From positions 186,001-250,000 of the forward strand of contig NZ_JAPJDL010000011.1 in the NCBI RefSeq assembly GCF_026242055.1: a stretch of DNA of 64,000 nt, written 5' to 3'. Both the position numbers and the translations under genes were made by a program. The notes beneath the pieces are model-generated. The model was not told where the DNA came from. It saw nothing but the letters and a program-made list of their open reading frames with translations, and ran no database searches. The number at the start of each line of letters is the position of its first letter. The stretch's first letter is position 1. Below are positions 42,307 through 50,523 of this stretch, one piece after another. This DNA comes from Lentzea sp. NEAU-D7. GTDB taxonomy: Bacteria; Actinomycetota; Actinomycetes; Mycobacteriales; Pseudonocardiaceae.

Positions 42307-43335
42307 ATGCCTGACGTGCTGGAGGCGAGGCTGCTTGCGACGGTGTCCCGTCTCGCGGGTCCCATCCGCGGCGCCGGTGTCGTCCTGATCAGCCTCTTCG
42401 GCGCCTTCTCGCTCAACTCGCCGCTGGGCTGGTCGCTGTTCGCGGCGGTCGCGGTGAGCACGGTCGCCGACTTCCGGTTGCCCCGCGTGGCGTTGCCGGT
42501 GGCGTTCCTCCGCGTCGTGGTGCTGTCGGTGGTGCTGGGGGCCGACGCCGACCAGTGGGTGATGACGGTGCTCACCACGACGCTGATCACCTGGCAGTGG
42601 CAGTGGCCGCCGAAGGTCACCGTTCCCGCGACGGCCGCGTTGCTCGCGGTGCAGGTCATGACCACCGGGCCGGGGGTGCTCGTGCGGGCGGTGCTGGAGT
42701 CGGTGCTCGCCCGGCTGTCCTACGAGCTGCTGCGCAGGTCGAGCCGGAGGGTCGACGCGCTGAGGGAGCGCGCCGCGGAGCGGAGCCGGGCCGCGGCCGT
42801 CGCTCTCGACCAGGGCAGGCGGGAGCGGGAGTACCTCGCCCTGCTGCACGACACGGCTGCCGCCACGTTCCTGATGGCCGCGCACGGTGGTGATCCGGAG
42901 GAGGTCGCCGCTCAGGCTCGCCGGGACCTGGTCGTGCTGGCCGAGCGGGGCAACGCGCAGGGGACCGTGGACCTCGGGGCCGCACTCACCGCCGTGGCGC
43001 GGGACAGCCCCGTGCACGTGCGGGTGGAGGCCGAGGTCGTGCCGGTGCCGGCCGGGGTGGCCCTGCAGTTCGTGCGGGCCGCGCGTGAGCTGCTCACGAA
43101 CGTCGAACGTCACGCGGGCACTGCCGAAGCCGAGCTGACGGTGACGCGGGGACGGGGCGCGGTGGTCGTCGTCCAGGACGGCGGCCGGGGCTTCGTGCCC
43201 GCCGAGGTGCCCGAACACCGGCGTGGCCTGCGCGGATCCGTGGTCGGGCGCCTCGAGGCCACCGGCGGCACCGCGGTGGTCGAGTCGAGCCCGGCGGGCA
43301 CCACCGCGCGGCTGGAGTGGACCGCCGATGACTGA
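42307..43335 (+). CDS. Membrane sensor histidine kinase
   Basis: 342 residues. Four or five membrane helices with no large sensor domain, a coiled linker, a phosphoacceptor H181 in LLHDTAAATFL, and an HATPase_c domain (ELLTNVERHAG N-box, DGGRGF, RGLRGSVVGRLEATGG). It overlaps the next gene by 8 nt. Paired with the kinase-like protein and the LuxR regulator downstream. Confidence 0.88.
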   Translation: MPDVLEARLLATVSRLAGPIRGAGVVLISLFGAFSLNSPLGWSLFAAVAVSTVADFRLPRVALPVAFLRVVVLSVVLGADADQWVMTVLTTTLITWQWQWPPKVTVPATAALLAVQVMTTGPGVLVRAVLESVLARLSYELLRRSSRRVDALRERAAERSRAAAVALDQGRREREYLALLHDTAAATFLMAAHGGDPEEVAAQARRDLVVLAERGNAQGTVDLGAALTAVARDSPVHVRVEAEVVPVPAGVALQFVRAARELLTNVERHAGTAEAELTVTRGRGAVVVVQDGGRGFVPAEVPEHRRGLRGSVVGRLEATGGTAVVESSPAGTTARLEWTADD

Positions 43336-44380
43336 CCACACCGTCGCCACGACCACCAGGCAGGTCCTGCTGGTCGTCGTCTTCGCCGTCCAGCTCGTCC
43401 TGATGCTGCCCTCGCTCGTCGCCCATCCGCACGGCACGGCGGCGTGGATCGCGTACGGGCTGCTCACGGCCGTGCTGGCGGTCGTGGCCGGGTGCACCGC
43501 GGCCGCGGTGCCGACACCGGCCTTCCTCGCCGTCGCACCCCTCGTCGCGTCGGTGCTGGCGACGACGGCGCTGCCCGCCGGAGCGTCGTTCAGCCCGGCG
43601 GACTGGGGGTTCGGGCTCGTCGGCTGGTACCTGCTGCTGGTGCTGGTCGAAAGGCCGATGGCGCTGGTGGCGGCACTGAGCGCGCACATCTGCTTCAGCA
43701 TCGCCTGGTTCGCGCGCGAGGGAGGCGGTGACGCCGGCACGGCCGGGGTCGTGATCCTCAGCGGCACGAGTTTCCAGCTCGGAGTCCTGGTGGTCACGCG
43801 CGTCCTGCACCGCGACGCCGGGCTGGCCGCCGAGGCCGCCGCCGAGCACGACGCCGCCCGCACCCGCGAAGAGCTCGCCCGCCAGCGGGAACAGGACCTG
43901 CGGGCCGGGTTCGAGGGCCAGCTGGGCGCCCTGCTGCCGCTGCTCGCCGACCTCGCCGACGAACGCGTGAGCGCGGCCGACCAGACGACCAGGCTGCGCT
44001 GCTCGGTCGCGGCCGTGCAGCTGCGCAGGTTGTTCGCGGAGAACGACGACGTGCCCGACCCGTTGCTGCACGAACTGACCGCGTGTGTGGACGTCGCCGA
44101 ACGGCGCGGTGTCGTCGTCTCGCTCGCTGTCAGCGGCACGGCCACGCCAGTGCCGACGGAGGTGCGCCGCGAGCTGGTCGCGCCGATGGCCCAGGCGCTC
44201 GCCGTCGCGGACGGACGTGCGAAGGTGAGCCTGCTGCGCACCGCGACGGAGGTGCGCGTGGCGGTCGTGGCGGACGCGCCGGAAGCACTGCCGGCACCGG
44301 GCAGGACGGGAGCGGTCGTCGTCGAGACGAGCGTCCACAGCGGACTGGTGAGGAGCGAGGCGAGATGGCGGACGACGTGA
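43328..44380 (+). CDS. Degenerate histidine kinase-like membrane protein
   Basis: 350 residues. It copies the layout of the preceding kinase (membrane region, coiled linker, ATPase-like end), but no His is found where the phosphoacceptor should be (ELARQREQDLRAGFEGQLGALLP region), and the ATPase N-box Asn and Gly-rich loops are missing. It is probably a pseudokinase partner that forms a heterodimer with the kinase at 42307-43335, or a decayed copy. Overlaps both neighbours (8 and 16 nt). Confidence 0.75.
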   Translation: MTDHTVATTTRQVLLVVVFAVQLVLMLPSLVAHPHGTAAWIAYGLLTAVLAVVAGCTAAAVPTPAFLAVAPLVASVLATTALPAGASFSPADWGFGLVGWYLLLVLVERPMALVAALSAHICFSIAWFAREGGGDAGTAGVVILSGTSFQLGVLVVTRVLHRDAGLAAEAAAEHDAARTREELARQREQDLRAGFEGQLGALLPLLADLADERVSAADQTTRLRCSVAAVQLRRLFAENDDVPDPLLHELTACVDVAERRGVVVSLAVSGTATPVPTEVRRELVAPMAQALAVADGRAKVSLLRTATEVRVAVVADAPEALPAPGRTGAVVVETSVHSGLVRSEARWRTT

Positions 44381-45009
44381 CGGCGGTCGTGGTCGACGAC
44401 CATCCCGTCGTGCGCGCGGGAGTCGCGCACTGGCTGTCCACGGCGGACATCGAGCTCGTGGCGAGCGGCGAGGACCCCGAGGTGGCCTGGACCGGTCCCG
44501 GCGCGAGCGCGGCGGTCGTCGTGCTCGACCTGCACCTCGGCGGCGTCGCGCCCGCCACGTCCGCGCTGCGCAAGCTCGTCGAGGACGGCCGCAGGGTCGT
44601 CGTCTACTCGATGCGCGCCGACGACGAGATCGTCCTGCAGTGCCTGGAGATCGGCGCGCTCAGCTACCTGACCAAGGCCGAGGGCGCCGACCACCTCGTG
44701 CAGGCCGTCAAGGCGGCCGCCGAAGGGCAGTCGTACACGCCGCCGGCTCTCGCGGGCGCGCTGGCGGGCGACAGGTCGGACACGAGGCCCGCCCTCTCGC
44801 CGCGCGAGACCGAGGTCCTGGTCGAGTGGTTCCAGTCCGAGTCGAAGGAGTTCGTGGCGCAACGCCTGAACATCACGCTCAGCACGGTGAACTCCCACCT
44901 GGAGCGGATCAGGGTCAAGTACGCGGCGATCGGCAGGCAGGCGCCGACCAAGGCGGCGCTCGTCGCGCGGGCGATCCAGGACGGGCTGATCGGCCTCGAC
45001 GACCTCTGA
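44365..45009 (+). CDS. LuxR/NarL family response regulator
   Basis: 214 residues: receiver (VVVDDHPVVRAG, VVLDLHLGG phosphoacceptor, YSMRADDE, YLTKAEG) and LuxR-type HTH (LSPRETEVLVEWFQSESKEFVAQRLNITLSTVNSHL, broken here as LSPRETEVLVEWF and LNITLSTVNSHL). The HTH is the variant with an extra acidic stretch seen in regulators working with split kinases. Output partner of the two upstream proteins. Confidence 0.93.
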   Translation: MADDVTAVVVDDHPVVRAGVAHWLSTADIELVASGEDPEVAWTGPGASAAVVVLDLHLGGVAPATSALRKLVEDGRRVVVYSMRADDEIVLQCLEIGALSYLTKAEGADHLVQAVKAAAEGQSYTPPALAGALAGDRSDTRPALSPRETEVLVEWFQSESKEFVAQRLNITLSTVNSHLERIRVKYAAIGRQAPTKAALVARAIQDGLIGLDDL

Positions 45010-45103
45010 GTCCGGCGTGTGGTGCGAACGACCGATACCGCCGCTCCGGCATCCGGCCTAGCGTCCAGGGCAACCCAGGTTCCGCAGTCCGAGGAGTTCC
45101 GCA

Positions 45104-45733
45104 GTGACGCACGCCCGTGGCCCCCTGTTCATCGCCTCCGTCGCGGCGGCGGGCCTGCTGCTGTCGGCCTGCGGCTCCGAGACCGGCGGCACCGCGACAC
45201 CCGCCACGGACACGACGACGTCCACCGCGACGAGCACCGAGGAGACCTCCACCTCGAAGGAGGCGCCGCCGGTCCCGGCCGGTGGGGACGTCACGGCTCC
45301 CGGCTCGAAGCTCAAGGTCGGCGCCCGCGCGGTGATCCCCGTCGCCACCGGGGACAAGACCGGCACCATCGCCATCACCGTCACGGCCATCGAGGCGGGC
45401 GCGAAGGAGGACCTGGCGAAGTTCGGCGACAAGGCCAAGAACATCACGCCGTTCTACCTGCGGGCCAAGGTCGAGAACCTCAGCGGCACCGACCTGAGCT
45501 TCACCTCGATCGGCCTGCGCGGCCTCGGTGAGGACGGCAAGGGCACCGGCGTGATCATCAGCGGTGACACCCCGAAGTGCGACTCCACCAGCGCGCCCAA
45601 GACGTTCAAGGCGGCCGGTGAGACGTACGAGACGTGCGTGCTGAGCGCGGCGCAGGACGGCCTCAAGGTCGCGGCGGCCGAGTACAACCGCGGCGACGAC
45701 TACGTCAAGTCGCCGATCGTCTGGCAGAGCTGA
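45104..45733 (+). CDS. Secreted lipoprotein
   Basis: 209 residues. Lipobox LLSAC near residue 23, a Thr/Ser-rich linker (about 25-60) and a beta-rich domain resembling DUF4352/telomeric-repeat-like extracellular lipoproteins (YLRAKVENLSGTDLSFTS, a single Cys pair). Starts at GTG with GAGGAG upstream. Probably a surface lipoprotein controlled by the two-component system before it (position only). Confidence 0.85.
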   Translation: MTHARGPLFIASVAAAGLLLSACGSETGGTATPATDTTTSTATSTEETSTSKEAPPVPAGGDVTAPGSKLKVGARAVIPVATGDKTGTIAITVTAIEAGAKEDLAKFGDKAKNITPFYLRAKVENLSGTDLSFTSIGLRGLGEDGKGTGVIISGDTPKCDSTSAPKTFKAAGETYETCVLSAAQDGLKVAAAEYNRGDDYVKSPIVWQS

Positions 45734-45774
45734 GCCGCTGGCCCGCGGGGTCGACGAGGGGTCCCCGCGGCTCA
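45731..45774. terminator. Bidirectional terminator between convergent genes
   Basis: TGAGCCGC (45731-45738) pairs with GCGGCTCA (45767-45774), and inside it CCGCGGGG (45743-45750) can pair with CCCCGCGG (45763-45770). The outer arms contain the stop codons of the lipoprotein and of the response regulator. Confidence 0.7.
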
Positions 45775-46431
45775 GCGACCGCTCTGCACCAGCCCGTTGA
45801 TGTGCGCGTACGCCACGGCGTGCACCCGGTCGCGCAACCCGAGCTTCGCCAGCACCCGTGAGACGTGCGTCTTCACGGTCTCGTCCCCGACGTGCAGCCG
45901 CGCGGCGATCTCGGCGTTGCTGCAGGCCGCCGCGACGAGCTGCAGCACCTCCCGTTCGCGCGCGGTGAGCAGCTCGAGCTCCGGCGGCGTCGGGGGAGGG
46001 GCGAGGCTGACGGCGAACCGCGCGATCAGCCGTTGCGTCACCGACGGGTCGATCAACGCGTCCCCGCGCGCCGCCACCCGCACCGCCGAGATCAGCTCCT
46101 CGGGCGGCAGCGACTTCAGCAGGAACCCGCTGGCCCCCGCCTTGAGCGCGCGGTAGACGTACTCGTCGGTGTCGTAGGTCGTCAGCAGCAGCACCTTCGT
46201 GCGGTTCGCCGGGTCGGCCAGGATCATCTCCGTCGCGCCGAGCCCGTCCAGCTTGGGCATCCGGATGTCGAGCACGGCCACGTCCGGGCGCAGCCGCGCG
46301 ACCTCCGCCACCGCGGCCCTGCCGTCCGCGACCTCCGCGACGCACCGGAGGTCGTCCTGCGTGTCGAAGATCGCGCGCATCCCGGAGCGCAGCATCGCGT
46401 GGTCGTCGGCCAGCAGCACCGTCAACGTCAT
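45772..46431 (-). CDS. LuxR/NarL family response regulator
   Basis: 219 residues. Receiver with LLADDHAMLRSG, phosphoacceptor Asp in VAVLDIRMPKLDG, and LuxR HTH LLTAREREVLQLVAAACSNAEIAARL (read as LTAREREVLQLVA plus CSNAEIAARL). Coupled to the kinase by an ATGA overlap. Probably regulates the divergent membrane/copper-like cluster at 47.7 kb. Confidence 0.95.
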   Translation of the reverse strand: MTLTVLLADDHAMLRSGMRAIFDTQDDLRCVAEVADGRAAVAEVARLRPDVAVLDIRMPKLDGLGATEMILADPANRTKVLLLTTYDTDEYVYRALKAGASGFLLKSLPPEELISAVRVAARGDALIDPSVTQRLIARFAVSLAPPPTPPELELLTAREREVLQLVAAACSNAEIAARLHVGDETVKTHVSRVLAKLGLRDRVHAVAYAHINGLVQSGR

Positions 46432-47561
46432 GACGCCTCCAGGGGGAACGTGACAGTCGTGCGCCAGGTGCGGCCGTCCTCGTCGAGCCCGGACCTGGTC
46501 CTGCCGTCGAACATGCCCGCGCGGTTGCGGATGCCGACGAGGCCGCGGCGCACCGAGCCGGAGTCGTCACCGGAACCCGCCTTGTTCCGCGACGCGATGG
46601 TGAGCGAGTCCGTCGCGTACTCCAGCGTCACCGTCACGCCGGACGCGTCGCCGTGCCGCAGGGCGTTGGTGAGCATCTCCTGGATGATCCGGTAGACCGT
46701 GATGTCCAACGACTCCGGCACGTCCCTCCGCTGCCCGCGCACCTCCAGCCGGGCCGGCAGGCCCGCCGCGCGCACGCCGTCGAGCAGCTCGTCGAGGTTG
46801 TCGAGCCCGGGCTGCCGCGCGCCCTCGGACTTGTCGCCGTGCAACAGGTCGAGTAGGTGCCGGAGGTCGACCATGGCCGCGCGGCTGGACGTCTCGACCG
46901 CGCGCAACGAGTTCGTGAGCTTCGGATTGCCCTCCGGCAGACCGAGGCGGGCGGCGCCGGCGTGCAGGTTGATCGCGCTCACGTGGTGGATGATCACGTC
47001 GTGCAGGTCGCGGGCGATCGCACCGCGTTCCTCGGTGATCGCCTTGGTGACCGCCGCCTTCGCGTCCTTCTCCGCCATCGCCGACCGCTTCTCCAGCTCG
47101 GCCAGGTACGCGCGGCGCGCCGTCGTGTAGCGGCCGACGAGCCACGGCAGCAGCGCGCCCTTGGCCGCCACCAGCACCGCGTACAGCGGGCCGTAGCCGT
47201 TGACGACCATGCACGCCATCAGGCTGGCCGACAGCAGCCCGAGCGAGGTGTACGCCGGTGTGCCGCGCAGCCACGCCCCCGCCCGGTACCCGGCGATCAG
47301 CAGACCCGCGTCGTTGGCGTCGATCCCGTTGCGCATCCCGACGAGGACGATCACCGGCACGGCCGCCTGCGCCGCCGCCACCCACAGAGACAGCCGGGCC
47401 GGACCGGCCAGCATCGCGTCGACGGCCAGCGTCATCAGCAGCACGACCGCGGTCTGCGGCAACGGTTCGCGGTCGAGCAGCACGAACCCGCCGTCCACGA
47501 CCATGCACACGGTCGCGACCAGCCACGACTGGTGCTTGAGGGGCAGCTTGATCAGATCCAT
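46428..47561 (-). CDS. Sensor histidine kinase (HisKA_3 type)
   Basis: 377 residues. About five membrane helices with no large external domain, coiled linker, HisKA_3 box ARDLHDVIIHHVSAINLHAG and HATPase_c (IQEMLTNALRHGD, RRGLVGIRNRAGMF). The start is set at ATG 47561, where the hydrophobic domain begins; upstream sequence in the same frame belongs to the divergent gene's opposite strand. Confidence 0.93.
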   Translation of the reverse strand: MDLIKLPLKHQSWLVATVCMVVDGGFVLLDREPLPQTAVVLLMTLAVDAMLAGPARLSLWVAAAQAAVPVIVLVGMRNGIDANDAGLLIAGYRAGAWLRGTPAYTSLGLLSASLMACMVVNGYGPLYAVLVAAKGALLPWLVGRYTTARRAYLAELEKRSAMAEKDAKAAVTKAITEERGAIARDLHDVIIHHVSAINLHAGAARLGLPEGNPKLTNSLRAVETSSRAAMVDLRHLLDLLHGDKSEGARQPGLDNLDELLDGVRAAGLPARLEVRGQRRDVPESLDITVYRIIQEMLTNALRHGDASGVTVTLEYATDSLTIASRNKAGSGDDSGSVRRGLVGIRNRAGMFDGRTRSGLDEDGRTWRTTVTFPLEAS

Positions 47562-47619
47562 CGAGCGCAATCCTGCCCGATGGCGCCCCTGAGAACCTCC
47601 CGCTTCGCAGGGGTCGGAG

Positions 47620-47637
47620 ATCCCCCGCGCGGGGGAT
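47620..47637. promoter_or_regulatory. Perfect 18-bp palindrome between the kinase and the copper-like cluster
   Basis: ATCCCCCGCGCGGGGGAT. It lies 59 bp from the kinase start and 60 bp from the start of the divergent cluster, so it is centred in the shared regulatory gap. A candidate operator for the adjacent response regulator or a metal sensor. Confidence 0.55.
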
Positions 47638-47696
47638 GCGATTTCCGACTTGGCAGTGACGCGGCGGCGAGGCCGTGATCGATACGTTCGGTCGCG

Positions 47697-49028
47697 ATGA
47701 AACGACTTGTCGTGACCTTCCTGCTCGCGCTGGCGGCGCTCCTGGGGATCGCCGCCCCCGCCCTCGCCGACGGCGCACAGTCCGGCGCCGACATCCACGT
47801 CGCGCAGAGCCTCGGCGACCGCGACCTCACGGTGATCATCCGCCGGGTCGCGGAGGTGCCGGGGCCGGTGCACGTCGACGTGGTGACGCACGCCGGCACG
47901 CCGCCGGGCGAGCTGACGCTGACGTTGCGCGCGGCCGGCGCGCCCAGCAGCACCGCCAAGGTCGTCCTCGGTGCCACGCCCGGATTCCACTCCGGGCTGC
48001 TGCACGTGGACCGGCCCGGTCCGTGGGAGCTCGCGGTCGACGAGGCCACCATCCCGTTCGTCGTGCCGGCGCTCGTGCCGTCGCCGTGGGAGAACGCGAC
48101 CTACGGAGGTTTCATCGCGGCCGGGGTGCTGTTGCTGGCGGCACTCCTGCTGGCGGTGTTCGGCAGGATCGGCCTCGCTGTGGTGCCCACCGCGGGCGTG
48201 GTCGCCGCGGTGGCGGTCGGCGTGACGGCGGCGTTGCTGGCGCCGAGCATCCCGCCGGTCGCGGCGCCCGGTACGCACCTCGATCCGACGTACGACAACG
48301 TCATGAACCCGTACGAGCGCACGTCCATTGTGGACTTCTCGCGTCCGCCGGTGAACATGGTGCCCCGCATGGACGACGAGGACCTCGTGCTGAACCTGAC
48401 CGACGGCTCGTCGGGACGGCCGGTGGACGACCTGCTGGTGCACGACAGCGCGTTCATCCACCTCGTCGTGGTGTCGCCGTCCGGGCACCTGCGCCACCTG
48501 CATCCGGTCCGCACGGCGCCGGGCGAGTTCCGCGCGAGGCTGACCGACCCCGAACAGGGCGAGCACGCGGTCGCCGCCGAGATCGCCCGGCGCGGCGGGG
48601 GAGTGCAGCTCCTGCGGTCGAGCGTCGAGGTCTCCGGCACGGCCGCTCCCCGCCACGACGCGCAGGCCGAGACGGCGATGGAGATCCGCGAGGCGGGCAG
48701 GCCGAGCACGATCACCGCCAAGTTCGGCGAGCGCGACCTGCAGCCGTGGCTGGGCATGCTCGGGCACATGATCGTCGTCGGCCCGGTCACCGGCACCGCC
48801 GCGGACGCCCCGATCTGGGCGCACGTGCACTCCATGCTCCCGCAGACCCCCGGCCTGCCCGACAGGCCCGACGAGAGCGTGGCCGCCTACGGGCCGGACG
48901 TGCCGTTCACCTACTCGTTCCCGTTGCCGGGCAGGTATCTCGTGTGGATCCAGGTCGAACGGGACTACTCGGTCGTCACCGTGCCGAAGGTCGTCGACGT
49001 CCCGGCGGGGAAGGTGGCCTCGAAGTGA
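47697..49028 (+). CDS. Exported two-domain protein with His-rich motifs (first gene of copper-like cluster)
   Basis: 443 residues: signal peptide (about 1-24, ALADG), beta-rich external domain (about 25-135), two membrane helices (about 140-190), and a second external beta domain (about 210-435). The second domain is rich in potential metal ligands: LLVHDSAFIHL, SGHLRHLHP, GMLGHMIVVG and WAHVHSM. PmoB of copper membrane monooxygenases has the same cupredoxin-2TM-cupredoxin layout, but the mature N-terminus here is not His, so the PmoB copper brace is absent. A copper-handling role is an inference. Confidence 0.75.
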   Translation: MKRLVVTFLLALAALLGIAAPALADGAQSGADIHVAQSLGDRDLTVIIRRVAEVPGPVHVDVVTHAGTPPGELTLTLRAAGAPSSTAKVVLGATPGFHSGLLHVDRPGPWELAVDEATIPFVVPALVPSPWENATYGGFIAAGVLLLAALLLAVFGRIGLAVVPTAGVVAAVAVGVTAALLAPSIPPVAAPGTHLDPTYDNVMNPYERTSIVDFSRPPVNMVPRMDDEDLVLNLTDGSSGRPVDDLLVHDSAFIHLVVVSPSGHLRHLHPVRTAPGEFRARLTDPEQGEHAVAAEIARRGGGVQLLRSSVEVSGTAAPRHDAQAETAMEIREAGRPSTITAKFGERDLQPWLGMLGHMIVVGPVTGTAADAPIWAHVHSMLPQTPGLPDRPDESVAAYGPDVPFTYSFPLPGRYLVWIQVERDYSVVTVPKVVDVPAGKVASK

Positions 49029-49411
49029 AGCGTTCGACGACAGCCGTCGTGGCCGGGGTGATCGCGGTGGTGGCCGCCTTGCTGGTGCTGTGGCCGCGCG
49101 GGGTCGAGGCCCGGCCGCACCTCGCGGAGAGCGCACAGCTCCGGTTCGAGCTCACGCCCGCCAGCACGCGGTCCGGCAGCAACTCGTTCGACCTGCGGAT
49201 CACCGACCGGTCCGGCAACGCCGCCGACGGCGACGTGACGGTCGAACCGGCGATGCCGCAGATGGGCCACGCGCTCGCGCCGATCACGGCGGCACCCCGG
49301 GCCCCTGGCCGGTACGAGGTCGCGGGCGTCGACCTGTTCATGGCGGGCCAATGGGAAATCACGTTGTCACTGCGCGGCGAGCGGGTCGTCATCCCGCTCC
49401 TGCTCACCTAG
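49025..49411 (+). CDS. YtkA/FixH-like exported protein
   Basis: 128 residues: one N-terminal membrane helix (about 6-24) and a compact beta domain with the YtkA-like signature MPQMGHA, then GRYEVAGVDLFMAGQWEITL. Met and His residues in that signature resemble Cu(I) ligands. GTG start overlapping the previous stop (GTGA), so it is coupled. Confidence 0.82.
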   Translation: MKRSTTAVVAGVIAVVAALLVLWPRGVEARPHLAESAQLRFELTPASTRSGSNSFDLRITDRSGNAADGDVTVEPAMPQMGHALAPITAAPRAPGRYEVAGVDLFMAGQWEITLSLRGERVVIPLLLT

Positions 49412-49422
49412 AAGGGGGAGGA

Positions 49423-50523
49423 ATGACTGTGCACATCACGGCGACGGCAGCGTCGTCGGCGAGGACGGTCCCGAGGGGGCTGGTCCCGGCGAGCGCCGTC
49501 GTCGGCGGCACCCTGATCTCGTTGATCGGCCTGACCTGGGACATCCAGTGGCACTCCGACGTCGGCCCGGACACGTTCTTCACCCTGCCGCACCTGTTCC
49601 TGTACGCGGGCAGCGCGATCTCGGGCCTGGCGAGCCTCGCCGTCGTGCTGCTGACGACGGCGGACTCCAAGCGCGGCAAGGTCGTCGACCCGATGGTCGG
49701 CGGGCGCGCGGTCGGCGTGTTCGGCCGCACGTTCGCCGCCCCGGTCGGGTACCTGATCTCCGGCATCGGCGCGGCGCTGTTCCTGGTCTACGGACTGTGG
49801 GACCAGTGGTGGCACGGCCTGTACGGCTTCGACGCCGTGATCGACTCGCCGCCGCACATCGGGCTGCTGCTGTCGATCTCGATCACGATGGTCGGCGCGG
49901 TCATGATCTTCGCGGTCGCACGCGACCAGCGCTGGGGAACGTACGGCGTCGCCGCCGCGGCGGGCACCCTGCTCGCGTTCAGCATGGTGACCGTGCTCGG
50001 CCTGCGCGCGTTGCCCGGCGGTGCCGTCAACACGGTCAACGCGGGTAGTGCGTTCTTCTCGGTGATGATCCTGTTCATGGGCGCGTACGTCCTGAAGCGA
50101 CGCGGTGGCGCGCTGGCCGTCGGGATCGTCGTGGCGCTGCTGCAGGCCGTGTTCTGGTGGTTCTCGCCGTGGGCCACCGACGTCTACGCGGACGCCACCG
50201 GCCTGCCGTTGCGCGACTACGCGGACGGGATCCCCGGACTGCCCAACATGATCCCGATGAGCCTGATCCTCGTCGCGGTCGCGGTGGAGCTGCTGCACAA
50301 GGTGCCCGCCTGGCTCACCGGCGCGATCGGCGGCGTGATCATCACCGCCTGCGCGCCGCTGCAGCGGATGCTCGTGCAGGGCAGCAACTTCCCCGCTCTC
50401 GAACGGTACGTGGCCACCGTCGTGGCGGGCGCGGTGCTCGGCGCCCTCGCCGGCGTGCTCGGCCGGCGGTTCGGCCACATGCTCCGCCACCTCGCACCCG
50501 CAAAGGAGGACAGCCATGCGTAA
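49423..50523 (+). CDS. 10-TM membrane protein with paired Asp-His metal-site motifs
   Basis: 366 residues and about ten membrane helices. The first four form two copies of a two-helix unit: W39-D40-IQW-H44 at the end of helix 1 with LP-H57 at the start of helix 2, and W126-D127-QWW-H131 with PP-H145 at helices 3 and 4. D40-x3-H44-x12-H57 has the spacing of the PmoC copper ligands D156, H160 and H173 of methane monooxygenase, and the intervening DTxFT is also PmoC-like. No named family is recognised. Strong GGGGGAGGA site before the ATG; overlaps the next gene by 8 nt. Confidence 0.75.
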   Translation: MTVHITATAASSARTVPRGLVPASAVVGGTLISLIGLTWDIQWHSDVGPDTFFTLPHLFLYAGSAISGLASLAVVLLTTADSKRGKVVDPMVGGRAVGVFGRTFAAPVGYLISGIGAALFLVYGLWDQWWHGLYGFDAVIDSPPHIGLLLSISITMVGAVMIFAVARDQRWGTYGVAAAAGTLLAFSMVTVLGLRALPGGAVNTVNAGSAFFSVMILFMGAYVLKRRGGALAVGIVVALLQAVFWWFSPWATDVYADATGLPLRDYADGIPGLPNMIPMSLILVAVAVELLHKVPAWLTGAIGGVIITACAPLQRMLVQGSNFPALERYVATVVAGAVLGALAGVLGRRFGHMLRHLAPAKEDSHA

